In this document: one piece after another, positions 56,875 through 64,000 of the stretch
Numbering within the stretch: position 1 is the stretch's first letter
Layout: the number at the start of each line of letters is the position of its first letter
From: CAVQSS01 sp963746605
GTDB taxonomy: Bacteria > Desulfobacterota > RBG-13-43-22
DNA: 64,000 bases
Reading direction: 5' to 3'
NCBI GenBank assembly: GCA_963746605.1
Contig: CAVVCH010000053.1
Span: 124,001-188,000 of the forward strand
Made by a program: the position numbers and the translations under genes
Notes under the pieces: model-generated
Database searches by the model: none
What the model saw: only the letters and a program-made list of their open reading frames with translations
What the model was told of the DNA's origin: nothing

Positions 56875-57536
56875 ATGTCTGGCGGTGAAAAAAAGGGGAT
56901 TCTTATCGTCGAGGACCATACGCTCATTCGCGAAGGATTGCGGTCCCTGCTTTCCGCCCAACCGAATCTGGAGGTCGTCGGCGAGGCGGGGGATGGACGG
57001 GAAGCAATCCACCTTGTCGAAAAACTATCCCCGGACCTGGTGCTGATGGACCTGTCCATGCCGCGGATGGGTGGGGTGGAAGCTATTCGGGAGATTAGAA
57101 AATACTGGCCGGAGACAAAAATCCTGACCCTGACGGTCAACGATTCGGAAGAACATGTGCTATCCGCCTTGAAGGCCGGGTCCGACGGGTATATTCTGAA
57201 GGATTCCACCCGGGCCGAATTGGTCCGGCCATCCAAAACGTCTTAGACGGAAAACGGGTGCTCAGTCCGGGCATTTCGGAAAAGGTGATTGAAGGATATC
57301 TGGCCGGGAAAAAAGGCGGGTCCATCCAGACCCCCTGGGACACCTTGACCAACCGGGAACGGGAAGTCCTGAAGTTGATCGGGGAAGGATATACCAGTAA
57401 GAAAATCGCCGATTACCTCTGCATCAGCCTTAACACGGTGGAGAAACACCGGTCGAACCTGATGGAAAAACTGAATCTGCATACGATTTCCTCTTTGACC
57501 ACCTACGCCCTGGAAAAGGGGCTGGTCGTCAAATAA
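56875..57536 (+). pseudogene. NarL/LuxR-type response regulator, one frameshift
   Basis: The receiver domain starts at ATG 56875 (TGGAGGG upstream), with ILIVEDHTLIREGL, phospho-Asp in LVLMDLSMPRMGG, Thr in LTLTVN and Lys in GYILKDS. Near 57222 the frame shifts. The linker AIQNVLDGKRVLSPGISEKV and the LuxR helix-turn-helix (TNREREVLKLIGEGYTSKKI, LNTVEKHRSNLMEKL) continue in the -1 frame to 57536. One missing base gives an about 220-aa regulator. It is the likely partner of the HisKA_3 kinase just upstream. Confidence 0.85.
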
Positions 57537-57549
57537 GATATGTTCTCAA

Positions 57550-57830
57550 AAAGTTCCGTACCGTCATCCTGAACCCTTCACTTTTCTGTCACCCTGAGCC
57601 CTTCGCCTGCTTGTCATCCTGAGCCATCGCGAACGGATCTCGGTTTTCGGCTCAGGGTAAACTCTGCGAAGGATCTCGGTTTTCGGCTCAGGGTAAATCC
57701 CGCGAAGGGTCTTGCTTCTTGGTTGAGCGTAAACTCCGTGAAGGATCTCTGAACTAGCTGAAAGAACTAGATTCTTCGCATTCGCTCAGAATGACAAACT
57801 CTCTCTGATACACTTTTTGCGAAACCATCA
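57550..57830. repeat. Repeat block with 36-bp tandem units and TGTCATCCTGAG ends
   Basis: Several TGTCATCCTGAGCC-like strings (57557-57625) lead into about 3.4 tandem units of 36-37 bases: GAACGGATCTCGGTTTTCGG with CTCAGGGTAAACTCTGC, starting at 57631, 57668, 57704 and 57740. The later units drift. The block closes with TTCGCTCAGAATGACA in inverted orientation to the first strings. No coding frame is seen. Confidence 0.7.
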
Positions 57831-57889
57831 AATAAAACTGATCCGAAAAAACAATCGTCAGCGGCCGCGAATGTTCTTTTTGCGGATTC

Positions 57890-57977
57890 GTCATTCCGGA
57901 CAAGCGAAGCGCGATCCGGAATCCAGCCTCGGAATAGCTCTGGAGGTCCTGGATACCGGATCAGGTCCGGTATGACG
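57890..57977. repeat. GTCAT-ended three-way palindromic repeat, copy 2
   Basis: GTCATTCCGGA ... TCCGGAATCCAG, a central spacer, CTGGATACCGGA ... TCCGGTATGAC. The closing GTCAT/ATGAC and inner ATCCAG/CTGGAT pairs equal those of the copy at 56680, while both side hairpins have different but self-complementary arms. Confidence 0.65.
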
Positions 57978-58162
57978 ACTCAGGGGAAAAGGCCTAAAAA
58001 GCAGCATTCGATTCTATTTTCGGATTAAGTACCAACTATTGCGGCCACCCGCCCAAAGGGCGAAGAACGTTTTTTGTTTCCGACCGCCCGGTTTGAAAGC
58101 CCCTCCCGCTCCTCCTCTTAAAATACTGCTTTTTTCACCAAAAAATTACGGGTTGGCGTAAT

Positions 58163-58190
58163 TTGTTTCCAAAATAAAATGTATATAATT
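58163..58190 (+). promoter_or_regulatory. Candidate promoter of hsp20
   Basis: TTTGTT (58163-58168), a 16-base spacer and a perfect TATAAT (58185-58190) lie 67 bases before the start codon. No CIRCE palindrome or heat-shock sigma consensus was found in this spacer, so the regulation of the heat-shock gene is not clear. Confidence 0.45.
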
Positions 58191-58257
58191 CTAATCAGGT
58201 TTCAATCGGAAGGCTCCTTAGGAGAGCAAAGGACAACTATCAAAAGGAGGATGAACT

Positions 58258-58707
58258 ATGAACATGCCTTTGATTAAAAAAGAGAGAAGGCCGTGGTGGG
58301 TTTCGCCATGGGGGGATGAAGCCTTGGGAGACGTCTGGTCGGACCGCCTCTTTCCGGTTTGGCAGCGAATGAAGGGAGAAGAATGGGTTCCGACCTTCAA
58401 CTTTTATGAGGAAGAGGGGAATTATAAATTAGACGCTGAAATTCCGGGGGTCAACAAGGAAGACATTTCCGTGACGATTGATAATAATGTGCTGACCGTC
58501 AGCGGTAAAAAGGAATCCAAGGTCGAGGAAAAGAAGGCCAATTACTATTTGAAGGAATCGTCGTACGGGTCTTTTTCCAGAAGCCTCCGGCTGCCCGGCG
58601 AGGTCGATGAAAGCAAGGTGCAGGCCAATTTTCAAAATGGGGTTTTAAAATTGACCATGCCCCAGAAAAAGACCACTGAAACCAAACAGATAAAGATCGA
58701 AGGCTAG
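58258..58707 (+). CDS. Small heat shock protein, Hsp20/alpha-crystallin family
   Basis: 149 aa from ATG 58258 with AAAAGGAGG upstream. The N-terminal arm is Trp/Arg-rich. The alpha-crystallin domain (about 45-140) has YKLDAEIPGVNKEDISVTID, NVLTVSGKKES, SYGSFSRSLRLPGEVDESKV and ANFQNGVLKLTMPQK, with the end motif KQIKIEG. It is an ATP-independent holdase in the cytoplasm. The phosphoribosyltransferase gene follows after 8 bases. Confidence 0.94.
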   Translation: MNMPLIKKERRPWWVSPWGDEALGDVWSDRLFPVWQRMKGEEWVPTFNFYEEEGNYKLDAEIPGVNKEDISVTIDNNVLTVSGKKESKVEEKKANYYLKESSYGSFSRSLRLPGEVDESKVQANFQNGVLKLTMPQKKTTETKQIKIEG

Positions 58708-58715
58708 CCCCTTTC

Positions 58716-59400
58716 ATGGGAAAACTGCAGATCGTCTCTCACAGCAGCCAGCCTTTTTCCAATCGAGTGGAGGCCGGCCGTCTGTTGGCGCGGGAACTCG
58801 AACCCCTGCGGGGAAAGAACGCCGTCATTCTGGGCATTCCCCGCGGGGGGATCATTGCCGCCCGGGAACTGGCTTTGGCCCTGGAGGGCGAGTTGGATGT
58901 GATCCTGTCCCATAAATTGCGGACGCCGGGCCGTCCGGAAGTGGCCATGGGGGCCGTGGCCGAGGGCGGCATCGCCTTTGTCGATTCCGAAATCGTCCGC
59001 CTGCTGGGCATCCCCGTTGACCGGATCGAGGCAGGAGAAGGCCTTTCAGTTATCCGAATTGAATCGTCGGGCGGAGAAAGTCCGCCGCATTCTGCCCAAA
59101 GTGCCTCTTGAAGGCCGTCCCGTTATAATTACCGACGACGGGGTGGCGACCGGAGCCACCACCTTGACCGCCGTGCGGGCGGCCCGTTTCGAAGGGGCCC
59201 TCCGGGTGATATTGGCCTTGCCGGTGGGGCCGGAAGAGTCGGTGCGGCAACTGGCCGATGAGGCGGATGAAACCGTCTGCCTTCGTCTACCGCCGAATTT
59301 CAGGGCGGTCGGCCAGTTTTACCTCGACTTCGAACAGGTCAGTGATGAGGAGATGCTGGATATCCTGAAAGAGGCCCTCCGAAGAAAGGAAGAAACATGA
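58716..59400 (+). pseudogene. Phosphoribosyltransferase-like protein, one frameshift
   Basis: The first part (SNRVEAGRLLARELEPLRGK, ILGIPRGGIIAARELALALE, HKLRTPGRPEVAMGAVAEGG) reads from ATG 58716 to about 59032. The rest (FQLSELNRRAEKVRRILPKV, VIITDDGVATGATTLTAVRA) continues in the +1 frame to 59400. The switch lies in GAGGCAGGAGAAGG, so one extra base explains it. VIITDDGVATGATT is the PRPP-binding loop. The family (often next to hsp20 and erythromycin-esterase-like genes) has no firm substrate. The stop overlaps the next ATG. Confidence 0.82.
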
Positions 59401-59801
59401 AACCCCAAACCCTGGCCGAAGCGGTTGAACTGGCCGCCCGGATCGGCTATGTCTTCATTGCTACCGCCGATCTCTCCGGGAGGGCCCACCTGGCGGCGGC
59501 CCGAAGGCTTTCCCTCGACGAGGAAAATCACGTGCTGGTATCCGAGTGGTTATGTCCCGAGACCGTGATCAATTTGCGGACCAACCGTTTTGTCTCACTG
59601 GTCGCCTGGGATGCCGCCGCGGATCGGGGGTTTCAATTACTGGGGAAGTTGCGGGAGATGAAAGACCTGGAGATGTTGAACGGCTACAGTCCCGACCTGG
59701 AAAAGAAAGAGCCCATACCCCAGGTGGAGCGGGAACTGGTCGTTCAGGTCGATCAAATCCTGGAATTCAAAATAGCGCCTCACAGCGACGTGGAGGAATA
59801 G
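59397..59801 (+). CDS. Pyridoxamine 5'-phosphate oxidase-like FMN-binding split-barrel protein
   Basis: 134 aa. The pattern IGYVFIATADLSGRAHLAAA, then LSEWLCPETVINLRTNRFVS and LVAWDAAADRGFQLLGKLRE fits the split-barrel PNPOx fold. The gene is coupled to the phosphoribosyltransferase (ATGA). Members bind FMN or other cofactors with widely different roles; the substrate is unknown. A terminator follows at 59854. Confidence 0.75.
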   Translation: MKPQTLAEAVELAARIGYVFIATADLSGRAHLAAARRLSLDEENHVLVSEWLCPETVINLRTNRFVSLVAWDAAADRGFQLLGKLREMKDLEMLNGYSPDLEKKEPIPQVERELVVQVDQILEFKIAPHSDVEE

Positions 59802-59853
59802 CAGGCTAGGCCGGGATACGGCTCTGTGTCGGGAAGAGGTCTTTTAAGCAGGC

Positions 59854-59888
59854 AGCCCGCTGGTTTCTGAACCAGCGGGCTTATTTAT
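59854..59888 (+). terminator. Rho-independent terminator after the hsp20-PRTase-PNPOx operon
   Basis: AGCCCGCTGGTT / AACCAGCGGGCT, a 12-bp perfect stem with a TCTG loop, followed by TATTTATT. It lies 53 bases after the last stop of the operon. Confidence 0.8.
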
Positions 59889-59894
59889 TAAACG

Positions 59895-59922
59895 CCATGC
59901 TTCGGGGCGCCCCGAAGCATGG
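59895..59922. repeat. Perfect 28-bp palindrome
   Basis: CCATGCTTCGGGGC (59895-59908) is immediately followed by its exact reverse complement GCCCCGAAGCATGG (59909-59922) with no spacer. It sits 7 bases after the terminator and 13 before a GTAGGGG repeat element. A few T follow after AAACAG. Confidence 0.85.
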
Positions 59923-59935
59923 AAACAGTTTTTTC

Positions 59936-60046
59936 GTAGGGGTGGGGTTTACCCCCACCCGAGCTTGGACATCACGGTCTCACATTTTTTCAGGGCTCCT
60001 GGAAGATGCCGAGTCTTGTGCGGGTGGGGATTAACCCCACCCCTAC
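59936..60046. repeat. GTAGGGG palindromic repeat element, copy 2
   Basis: Ends GTAGGGGTGGGGTT / AACCCCACCCCTAC in inverted orientation with inner hairpins CCCCCACCC and GGGTGGGG; 111 bp. Compared with copy 1 at 42114-42214 the only change in the ends is A/T swapped at each paired position, and the core is different. Confidence 0.75.
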
Positions 60047-60106
60047 CTCAAGCATGTGACGAGGTCGTTTGAGCCTTTGAAGAGCAAGACGCTATTATTA
60101 CCAAAT

Positions 60107-60215
60107 AAACTTCGAACGTCCAACCTCGAATGACCGACAAATCTCCTTTGCCTAACAGGGAGTATCTTTCCATTAAACATTCGATGTTGGAAGTTCGATG
60201 TTCGACGTTCAACTT
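60107..60215. repeat. Imperfect inverted repeat of TTCGA-rich sequence
   Basis: AACTTCGAACGTCCAACCTC and GAATG on the left face CATTCGATGTTGGAAGTTCG and ACGTTC on the right, pairing imperfectly over about 25 bases. It is similar in style to the TTCGAAATCCGAA family at 22.1 and 29.8 kb but with another sequence. No gene is seen in this spacer. Confidence 0.5.
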
Positions 60216-60262
60216 TTCCGCAATCCTTCCGCAGTCTATCCAGCGCAAAAACAACTTACCGC

Positions 60263-60601
60263 CTAGGCGGCGGGGGAGTAAACCTGCAGCCCCTTGGCTT
60301 GTTTGATGGACTTAAAACGGACATAATGTTCATGGACCCGATGACGGAGACTCTTTAACCGCTGTGAATAGGCCTCGGATGTACCCCGGGGCTCGCTGAT
60401 GGAAAAAACATAATTCGCCAGATCATCCATGACATGTTCAATCGCCGCCGCCCATTCTCCGGTGACTTGGGAAGACATTTTTTCGGCTTCAGCCAATTGC
60501 TCATCGAGCATCCGGATCGATTTCTCAAGCCCGTCCATGAAAACCGCCCAGGAGTCATTGACGCAACACACCAGATCGTTACATTCCATAATTTGAGCCA
60601 T
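60263..60601 (-). CDS. Helical protein, 112 aa, unknown (last gene of small-protein operon)
   Basis: ATG 60601 has AGAAGGAGACAG upstream. The product is all-helical: ECNDLVCCVNDSWAVFMDGL, EKSIRMLDEQLAEAEKMSSQ, EWAAAIEHVMDDLANYVFSI, YSQRLKSLRHRVHEHYVRFK. The amphipathic long-helix pattern recalls phasin-like or other helical-bundle proteins, but no motif fixes this. Four Cys/aromatic residues cluster near the N-terminus. It ends the minus-strand set at 60263-61360. Confidence 0.6.
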   Translation of the reverse strand: MAQIMECNDLVCCVNDSWAVFMDGLEKSIRMLDEQLAEAEKMSSQVTGEWAAAIEHVMDDLANYVFSISEPRGTSEAYSQRLKSLRHRVHEHYVRFKSIKQAKGLQVYSPAA

Positions 60602-60684
60602 AAACTGTCTCCTTCTCTTTGGAATTCAAAGTGTCCCGCACATTTTATATTTCAGGTGACGTCAGGGAAAATCCCCCGCCGCTC

Positions 60685-60876
60685 TCAGACATCCTTCAAC
60701 AGCAGCAGCAAGTTGTCCTTCAAGAGGTACTTTTCCGGTACAGTCCGAAACGTGTTTTGGTACTCGGTTCGGCTCGGGCCGGGAGCGGGCGATTTTTCCC
60801 CCATTCCTTCCCCCTCTAGAAATTTCAAGGTCTGGTCATATAATTTCTCTACATCGCGAAAGACTTCCTGTTTCAT
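60685..60876 (-). CDS. Small protein, 63 aa, unknown
   Basis: ATG 60876 is preceded by GAGGAGGTG at good spacing, one of the best ribosome-binding sites in the window. The product has a helical start (MKQEVFRDVEKLYDQTLKFL), a Pro/Gly-rich middle (GEKSPAPGPSRTE) and a hydrophobic end (YLLKDNLLLLLKDV). No family recognised. Confidence 0.55.
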   Translation of the reverse strand: MKQEVFRDVEKLYDQTLKFLEGEGMGEKSPAPGPSRTEYQNTFRTVPEKYLLKDNLLLLLKDV

Positions 60877-60900
60877 GAGAACACCTCCTCTTTTAGTGGA

Positions 60901-61116
60901 TTAATCCGGAATTTTTTTGCGGCCCGTCCAGCGTTGAAACCGTCCGATTTCTTTGCCCAACTCTTCGGACAGGGAAGACCCGTGGGACCGGACCAGGATT
61001 TCATACAGAGCGATGGCCGGTCCGGCCAGCAGGTCCTGGGCCCTTAGAATGAAGATGGGTTCCCGCTCCCCGATTTTAGGAATATCGATTTGACCATACT
61101 TCCCCGAGATAGCCAT
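60901..61116 (-). CDS. Small protein with KIGEREPIFILRAQD core, 71 aa, unknown
   Basis: ATG 61116 follows GGGAGGAG. The sequence MAISGKYGQIDIPKIGEREP, IFILRAQDLLAGPAIALYEI then HGSSLSEELGKEIGRFQRWT is a compact alpha/beta-like protein. I have a faint memory of such IPKIGxxEPxFILRAQD proteins in other bacteria, with no known function. The start overlaps the end of the mini receiver-like gene by 41 bases in another frame, so they are tightly linked. Confidence 0.6.
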   Translation of the reverse strand: MAISGKYGQIDIPKIGEREPIFILRAQDLLAGPAIALYEILVRSHGSSLSEELGKEIGRFQRWTGRKKIPD

Positions 61117-61360
61117 GGCGCTCCTCCCTTATAGATTGATCCTCCACTTTGTTCGGTTTGGTTTCAACGACAGGGTTTTCCTTATTCAGGATGGCCTTGT
61201 TATGCGGCTCCGATATAATCAGATCGAAGTCCTCTTTTTTCAGAAGTTCGATAGCCGTCTCCAAACGGACCGAGGTCCGGATGGAAGTTCCCGGACGGTA
61301 AATAAAATAGGTTATCTTGAAATCGGGATCGATGTGCAGAATCTTAACCAGACTGGGCAT
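61076..61360 (-). CDS. Mini receiver-like protein, 94 aa (EPHN family, copy B)
   Basis: ATG 61360 follows AAGGAGG. The core VKILHIDPDFKITYFIYRPG, TSIRTSVRLETAIELLKKED, FDLIISEPHNKAILN aligns with the protein at 49696-49923: the same KILHIDP opening, RPGxSI turn and DLIxSEPHNxAILN end, with about half of the residues identical by eye. A tail of about 30 polar residues follows. It is first in a run of four small genes. A half-receiver without phospho-Asp is the structural guess. Confidence 0.6.
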   Translation of the reverse strand: MPSLVKILHIDPDFKITYFIYRPGTSIRTSVRLETAIELLKKEDFDLIISEPHNKAILNKENPVVETKPNKVEDQSIREERHGYLGEVWSNRYS

Positions 61361-61615
61361 GAAACGGCCTCCTTCATCCTTGATGGCTCAAAGGATAGCG
61401 CGATCAGGCCATGAAAGGAATAGGGGGAAACCGTAGTTTTGGGGGGAAAATGGGTGTATTTTAAGCACCGGCAGGCTATAAGTTGAACCCGCGGCTGGTT
61501 CCCGAAAAATATCGGTTTAGCGTACGACCGTCAAAGGACAGGTTCTTCGGTCATTAATTTCAAGTATGGTGTAGATGATCCTGGTTTTGTTCGGCGGCAG
61601 GGCCATGGGGCGTTT

Positions 61616-62302
61616 CTAGCCCTTCTCTTTTCCGGCGGGCTGATCTCTCAGGTACCATTCCAAGGGATTGATAAAAGTAAATCCCAGGGCCTCCAGCTTT
61701 TTTTTGAGCTGGAGTATGTTGTGGGTAAAAAGATAAGGGAAAAAGGCTCGTTTGCCTTCCTCCCAATGCCGGGAGACCAGGATGCTCCCAAAGCGTATCT
61801 TTTCCTCGGTGATGGCATCGACGATTCGTTTCATCTGTCCCTGTAGATCCTCGGCCACGATGCCCAGGAGCATCCCCGGTTCGTCGATGCCCAACACCTC
61901 GGTAAAGGCCCCCAGCAAGTCCCGGAGGGAGATGATGCCGGCGACTTTCCCGTCCCGGTCCACTACCGGCAGGGCCCCCACGTGAATTCTCTGCATCAGC
62001 AGCAGGGCATCCTGCAGGGTATTGGCCGGCGAAACGGTCACCGGGTCGGCGGTCATGATATCCTTGATTTTCAGTGTGGCGCTGCGCTCTTTCTGGCGGA
62101 GGATTTCCTCTTCCGAGAAAAGATCCGAGGGCCAGGCACTGCGCACATCGCGATCGGTGACGATCCCGATCAACGTGCCATCGGCCGAGACGACCGGCAG
62201 GGAATGAATCCGGTGGCGGCGCATCTGTTCTTTGGCTTCGGCAATCCCGGCCTCCGGCTCGATGGTGATCACTTTTCTGGTCATGGATTGGTCGATAAAC
62301 AT
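61616..62302 (-). CDS. CBS-domain protein, AcuB-like
   Basis: 228 aa. Two CBS repeats: MTRKVITIEPEAGIAEAKEQ...GTLIGIVTDRDVRSA (1-60) and MTADPVTVSPANTLQDALLL...VAGIISLRDLLGAF (80-140). A C-terminal ACT-like part (LLGIVAEDLQGQMKRIVDAI, FGSILVSR) follows, the AcuB arrangement. The divergent domain order and the deacetylase gene that follows upstream suggest an acuB-acuC pair, known in Bacillus to control acetyl-CoA synthetase acetylation. No acuA-like acetyltransferase is in the window. Confidence 0.78.
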   Translation of the reverse strand: MFIDQSMTRKVITIEPEAGIAEAKEQMRRHRIHSLPVVSADGTLIGIVTDRDVRSAWPSDLFSEEEILRQKERSATLKIKDIMTADPVTVSPANTLQDALLLMQRIHVGALPVVDRDGKVAGIISLRDLLGAFTEVLGIDEPGMLLGIVAEDLQGQMKRIVDAITEEKIRFGSILVSRHWEEGKRAFFPYLFTHNILQLKKKLEALGFTFINPLEWYLRDQPAGKEKG

Positions 62303-62305
62303 GGG

Positions 62306-63256
62306 TTATCCTTTTAGTAGAATTTCCATATGATGACAGGTTAATTCCGGGAGACGGTCCAGGGAATAACCCCCCTCCAGGACGGAGATCAACCTCCCCT
62401 GGGCGTGCCGCTCCGCCAACCCCATAACCCGGTTCATGATCCAGGAATACCCGGAGGTGGAAAGATTGATATTGGACATGTCGTCGTCCACATGGGCGTC
62501 AAACCCGGCGGAAACCAAAATCACCTCGGGTTGGAAACGCTCAAAGGCCGGTAGCAGGTCTTTTTCAATCAGGGTCCGGTATTCCTCATCCCCGTATCCG
62601 GGAAGGACCGGGGAATTCAGGGTGTAACCATAACCGGCTTCCAGGCCTTTCTCGAATTCCCGGCCGGTGCCGGGGTAGGAAAAGGTCGGGTGCTCGTGAA
62701 TCGAATAATAAAATACCGAGGCGTCTCTTTCAAAAATATGCTGGGTCCCGTTGCCGTGGTGGACATCAAAGTCAATGATCCCGATGCGCCCGACGCCCCA
62801 TTCCGCTTGCAGGTACCGGGCGGCAATGGCCACATTGTTGAAAAAACAAAAACCCAGGGCCCGGTCCTTCTCGGCGTGATGTCCGGGAGGCCGGACGGCA
62901 CAGAAGGCATTGTCCAACTCCCGCTCCATGACCCTCCGAACGGCTTCCAGGATTCCTCCCACGGCCAGCAGGGCGGTTTCAAAGGTCTCCTCGCAGATCT
63001 GGTTGTCCGGGTGATCCAGTTCGCTTTTGCCCATCAGGCAGGCCTCTTCAAAACGCCGGATATGTTCGACGCTGTGAACGGCCTCTATCCAGCGGGACTC
63101 CGCCTGTCGGGCCGGGATGACCGTCAGTTGCGAGAGCAGGCCCTTTTGCTCCAAGCCTCGGTAAATAACCTCCAGTCTTTCCGGGACCTCGGGGTGATAC
63201 GGTCCGGTCCGGTGCTGGAGAAAGCGTTGATCAAAAACAAAACCCGTTTTTTTCAT
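62306..63256 (-). CDS. Histone deacetylase family protein, AcuC-like
   Basis: 316 aa, zinc-dependent arginase/deacetylase fold. RPPGHHAEKDRALGFCFFNN, IIDFDVHHGNGTQHIFERD, YPGTGREFEKG, LVSAGFDAHVDD and LEGGYSLDRLP hold the zinc ligands (Asp, His, Asp) and catalytic His pair. It deacylates lysine or acetylated small molecules. It ends 4 bases before the AcuB-like gene starts, so they form an operon. Confidence 0.9.
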   Translation of the reverse strand: MKKTGFVFDQRFLQHRTGPYHPEVPERLEVIYRGLEQKGLLSQLTVIPARQAESRWIEAVHSVEHIRRFEEACLMGKSELDHPDNQICEETFETALLAVGGILEAVRRVMERELDNAFCAVRPPGHHAEKDRALGFCFFNNVAIAARYLQAEWGVGRIGIIDFDVHHGNGTQHIFERDASVFYYSIHEHPTFSYPGTGREFEKGLEAGYGYTLNSPVLPGYGDEEYRTLIEKDLLPAFERFQPEVILVSAGFDAHVDDDMSNINLSTSGYSWIMNRVMGLAERHAQGRLISVLEGGYSLDRLPELTCHHMEILLKG

Positions 63257-63378
63257 GATTCGCGATTATTAATTCCCGTGGTCTTTTTGTCAACAGCTTT
63301 ATGGGGCGCGAAGGCAATAAATCCAGCGGTCAATAATAAATTGACTAAGGCGGAGGACTTCGTTAAAGATTCTTAGTT

Positions 63379-64000
63379 ATGGGAAAGGCCTCCCGAGAAT
63401 TCATCGTTCTGACGGTGCTCCTCCTCTACGCGATCACCGCCACCTATCCTCTGATTGTTCATCTCTTTGATCGCCTGCCGGGATGGCCCGGAGACAATCT
63501 GTATTTTCAGTGGGAATTATGGTGGTTTAAACGGGCGATCCTCGACCTTAAGATCAGCCCTTTCACCTGTCCGGACCTCTATTATCCGGCGGGGATGGAC
63601 CTTTCCCGGGATGAAGTGACCCCATCCAACACCCTCCTGGGGCTTCCCTTGACGGCCCTTTTCGGCCCGACCGCGTCTTATAACCTCCTGCTCCTGGTTT
63701 CCTTTGTGCTCACCGGGTACGGTATCTACCGGATCGTTTTCGAAGGAACCGGCAATCGCTGGGCCGGATTGCTGGCCGGGATCGCCGCCTCCCTCGCGCC
63801 CTACCGGATGGCCCATTTGGCCGGACATTTGAATCTAATGGCAACCCAATGGATCGTGCTGACCCTGCTTTTTTTGGGGCGGTGGTTTAAGGATCAACGT
63901 CCCGGCGCCATGGTCCTGGCCGGCCTGTTCTTCGCCCTCAACGGCCTGGCCGCCTGGTACTATTTTTATATCGGGACCTTCACTGTGGGCCTCTACCTGC
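63379..64000 (+). CDS. Multi-pass membrane protein, glycosyltransferase-like (partial, runs off the window)
   Basis: ATG 63379 opens a frame that stays open to base 64000. It begins with a membrane helix (FIVLTVLLLYAITATYPLIV), then GWPGDNLYFQWELWWFKRAI and LYYPAGMDLSRDEVTPSNTL. Further helices include YNLLLLVSFVLTGYGIYRIV and GLLAGIAASLAPYRMAHLAG. The pattern, with acidic GDN/DE residues in the first loop and many Trp/Tyr, resembles the large polyprenyl-phosphate-sugar glycosyltransferases (GT-C fold). The 3' part is outside the window. Confidence 0.6.
   Translation, partial: MGKASREFIVLTVLLLYAITATYPLIVHLFDRLPGWPGDNLYFQWELWWFKRAILDLKISPFTCPDLYYPAGMDLSRDEVTPSNTLLGLPLTALFGPTASYNLLLLVSFVLTGYGIYRIVFEGTGNRWAGLLAGIAASLAPYRMAHLAGHLNLMATQWIVLTLLFLGRWFKDQRPGAMVLAGLFFALNGLAAWYYFYIGTFTVGLYL

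Noticed and set aside
57631..57754. Possible CRISPR array from regularly spaced repeats
   Set aside because: The units are contiguous and about 36 bases with no unique spacers between them, and no cas genes are present.

Overview
The window looks like part of a chromosome of a Gram-negative, LPS-bearing bacterium, most likely a deltaproteobacterium (Desulfobacterota, Syntrophobacterales-like). This is inferred from gene content and protein style: lptD, MltB-type transglycosylase, PBP1A, spmA/spmB, a MutL with an endonuclease motif, many HDOD/PAS/CBS proteins and AcuB/AcuC-like genes. GC content is moderately high and the intergenic spaces are full of short palindromic repeats. No phage, insertion sequence, CRISPR array or rRNA was seen.

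Layout. 0-10.6 kb is housekeeping: the tail of a UvrD/PcrA helicase, folC, lptD, rplM-rpsI behind a textbook sigma70 promoter, argC, truA, mutL (frameshifted), miaA, pgsA. 10.6-13.3 kb is a decaying stretch: an array of hairpins, tRNA-Val, then remnants of a Gly-rich secreted protein, a nuclease, a glycine-zipper protein and a Gly/Tyr-rich protein around one apparently intact small lipoprotein. 13.3-35.2 kb is envelope, repair and carbohydrate genes: DUF3047, a retropepsin-like protease, an HDOD protein, mltB + histidine kinase, PBP1A, a phytoene-desaturase-like oxidoreductase, amidase, mutS, a HIT/phosphoesterase/LapA operon, spmBA, a PEP-synthase-like protein and a tandem glgD-like/glgC pair. 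35.2-44.1 kb has a frameshifted TolC-family gene, an M16 protease pair, a CBS protein + phoU, an MBL hydrolase, a cupin, gltX, and tRNA-Gln and tRNA-Glu.

44.1-57.5 kb is accessory and signalling: a shattered SBBP-repeat gene, two small genes, then a translationally coupled run of sugar transferase, degenerate histidine kinase and a tiny receiver-like protein. A Cys-rich protein, a CheB-CheR-PAS fusion, a PAS/GAF histidine kinase and a LuxR-type response regulator follow. 57.5-63.3 kb has repeat-rich spacers, hsp20, a phosphoribosyltransferase, a flavin-binding-type protein, a four-gene operon of small proteins (one a paralogue of the tiny receiver-like protein), and acuB/acuC-like genes. A partial membrane protein runs off the right edge.

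Two themes stand out. First, there is an unrecognised family of about 75-95 aa proteins resembling the first half of a response-regulator receiver but with Ser-Glu-Pro-His-Asn where the phospho-acceptor strand ends. One copy is coupled to a histidine kinase and another sits in a small-protein operon. Next to the first copy, a tandem duplication of [mini-receiver + Cys-rich protein] seems to have decayed reciprocally. Second, at least seven recognisable genes, including mutL, are interrupted by single-base frameshifts, several in or beside homopolymer runs. This is either sequencing/assembly error or real indel accumulation.
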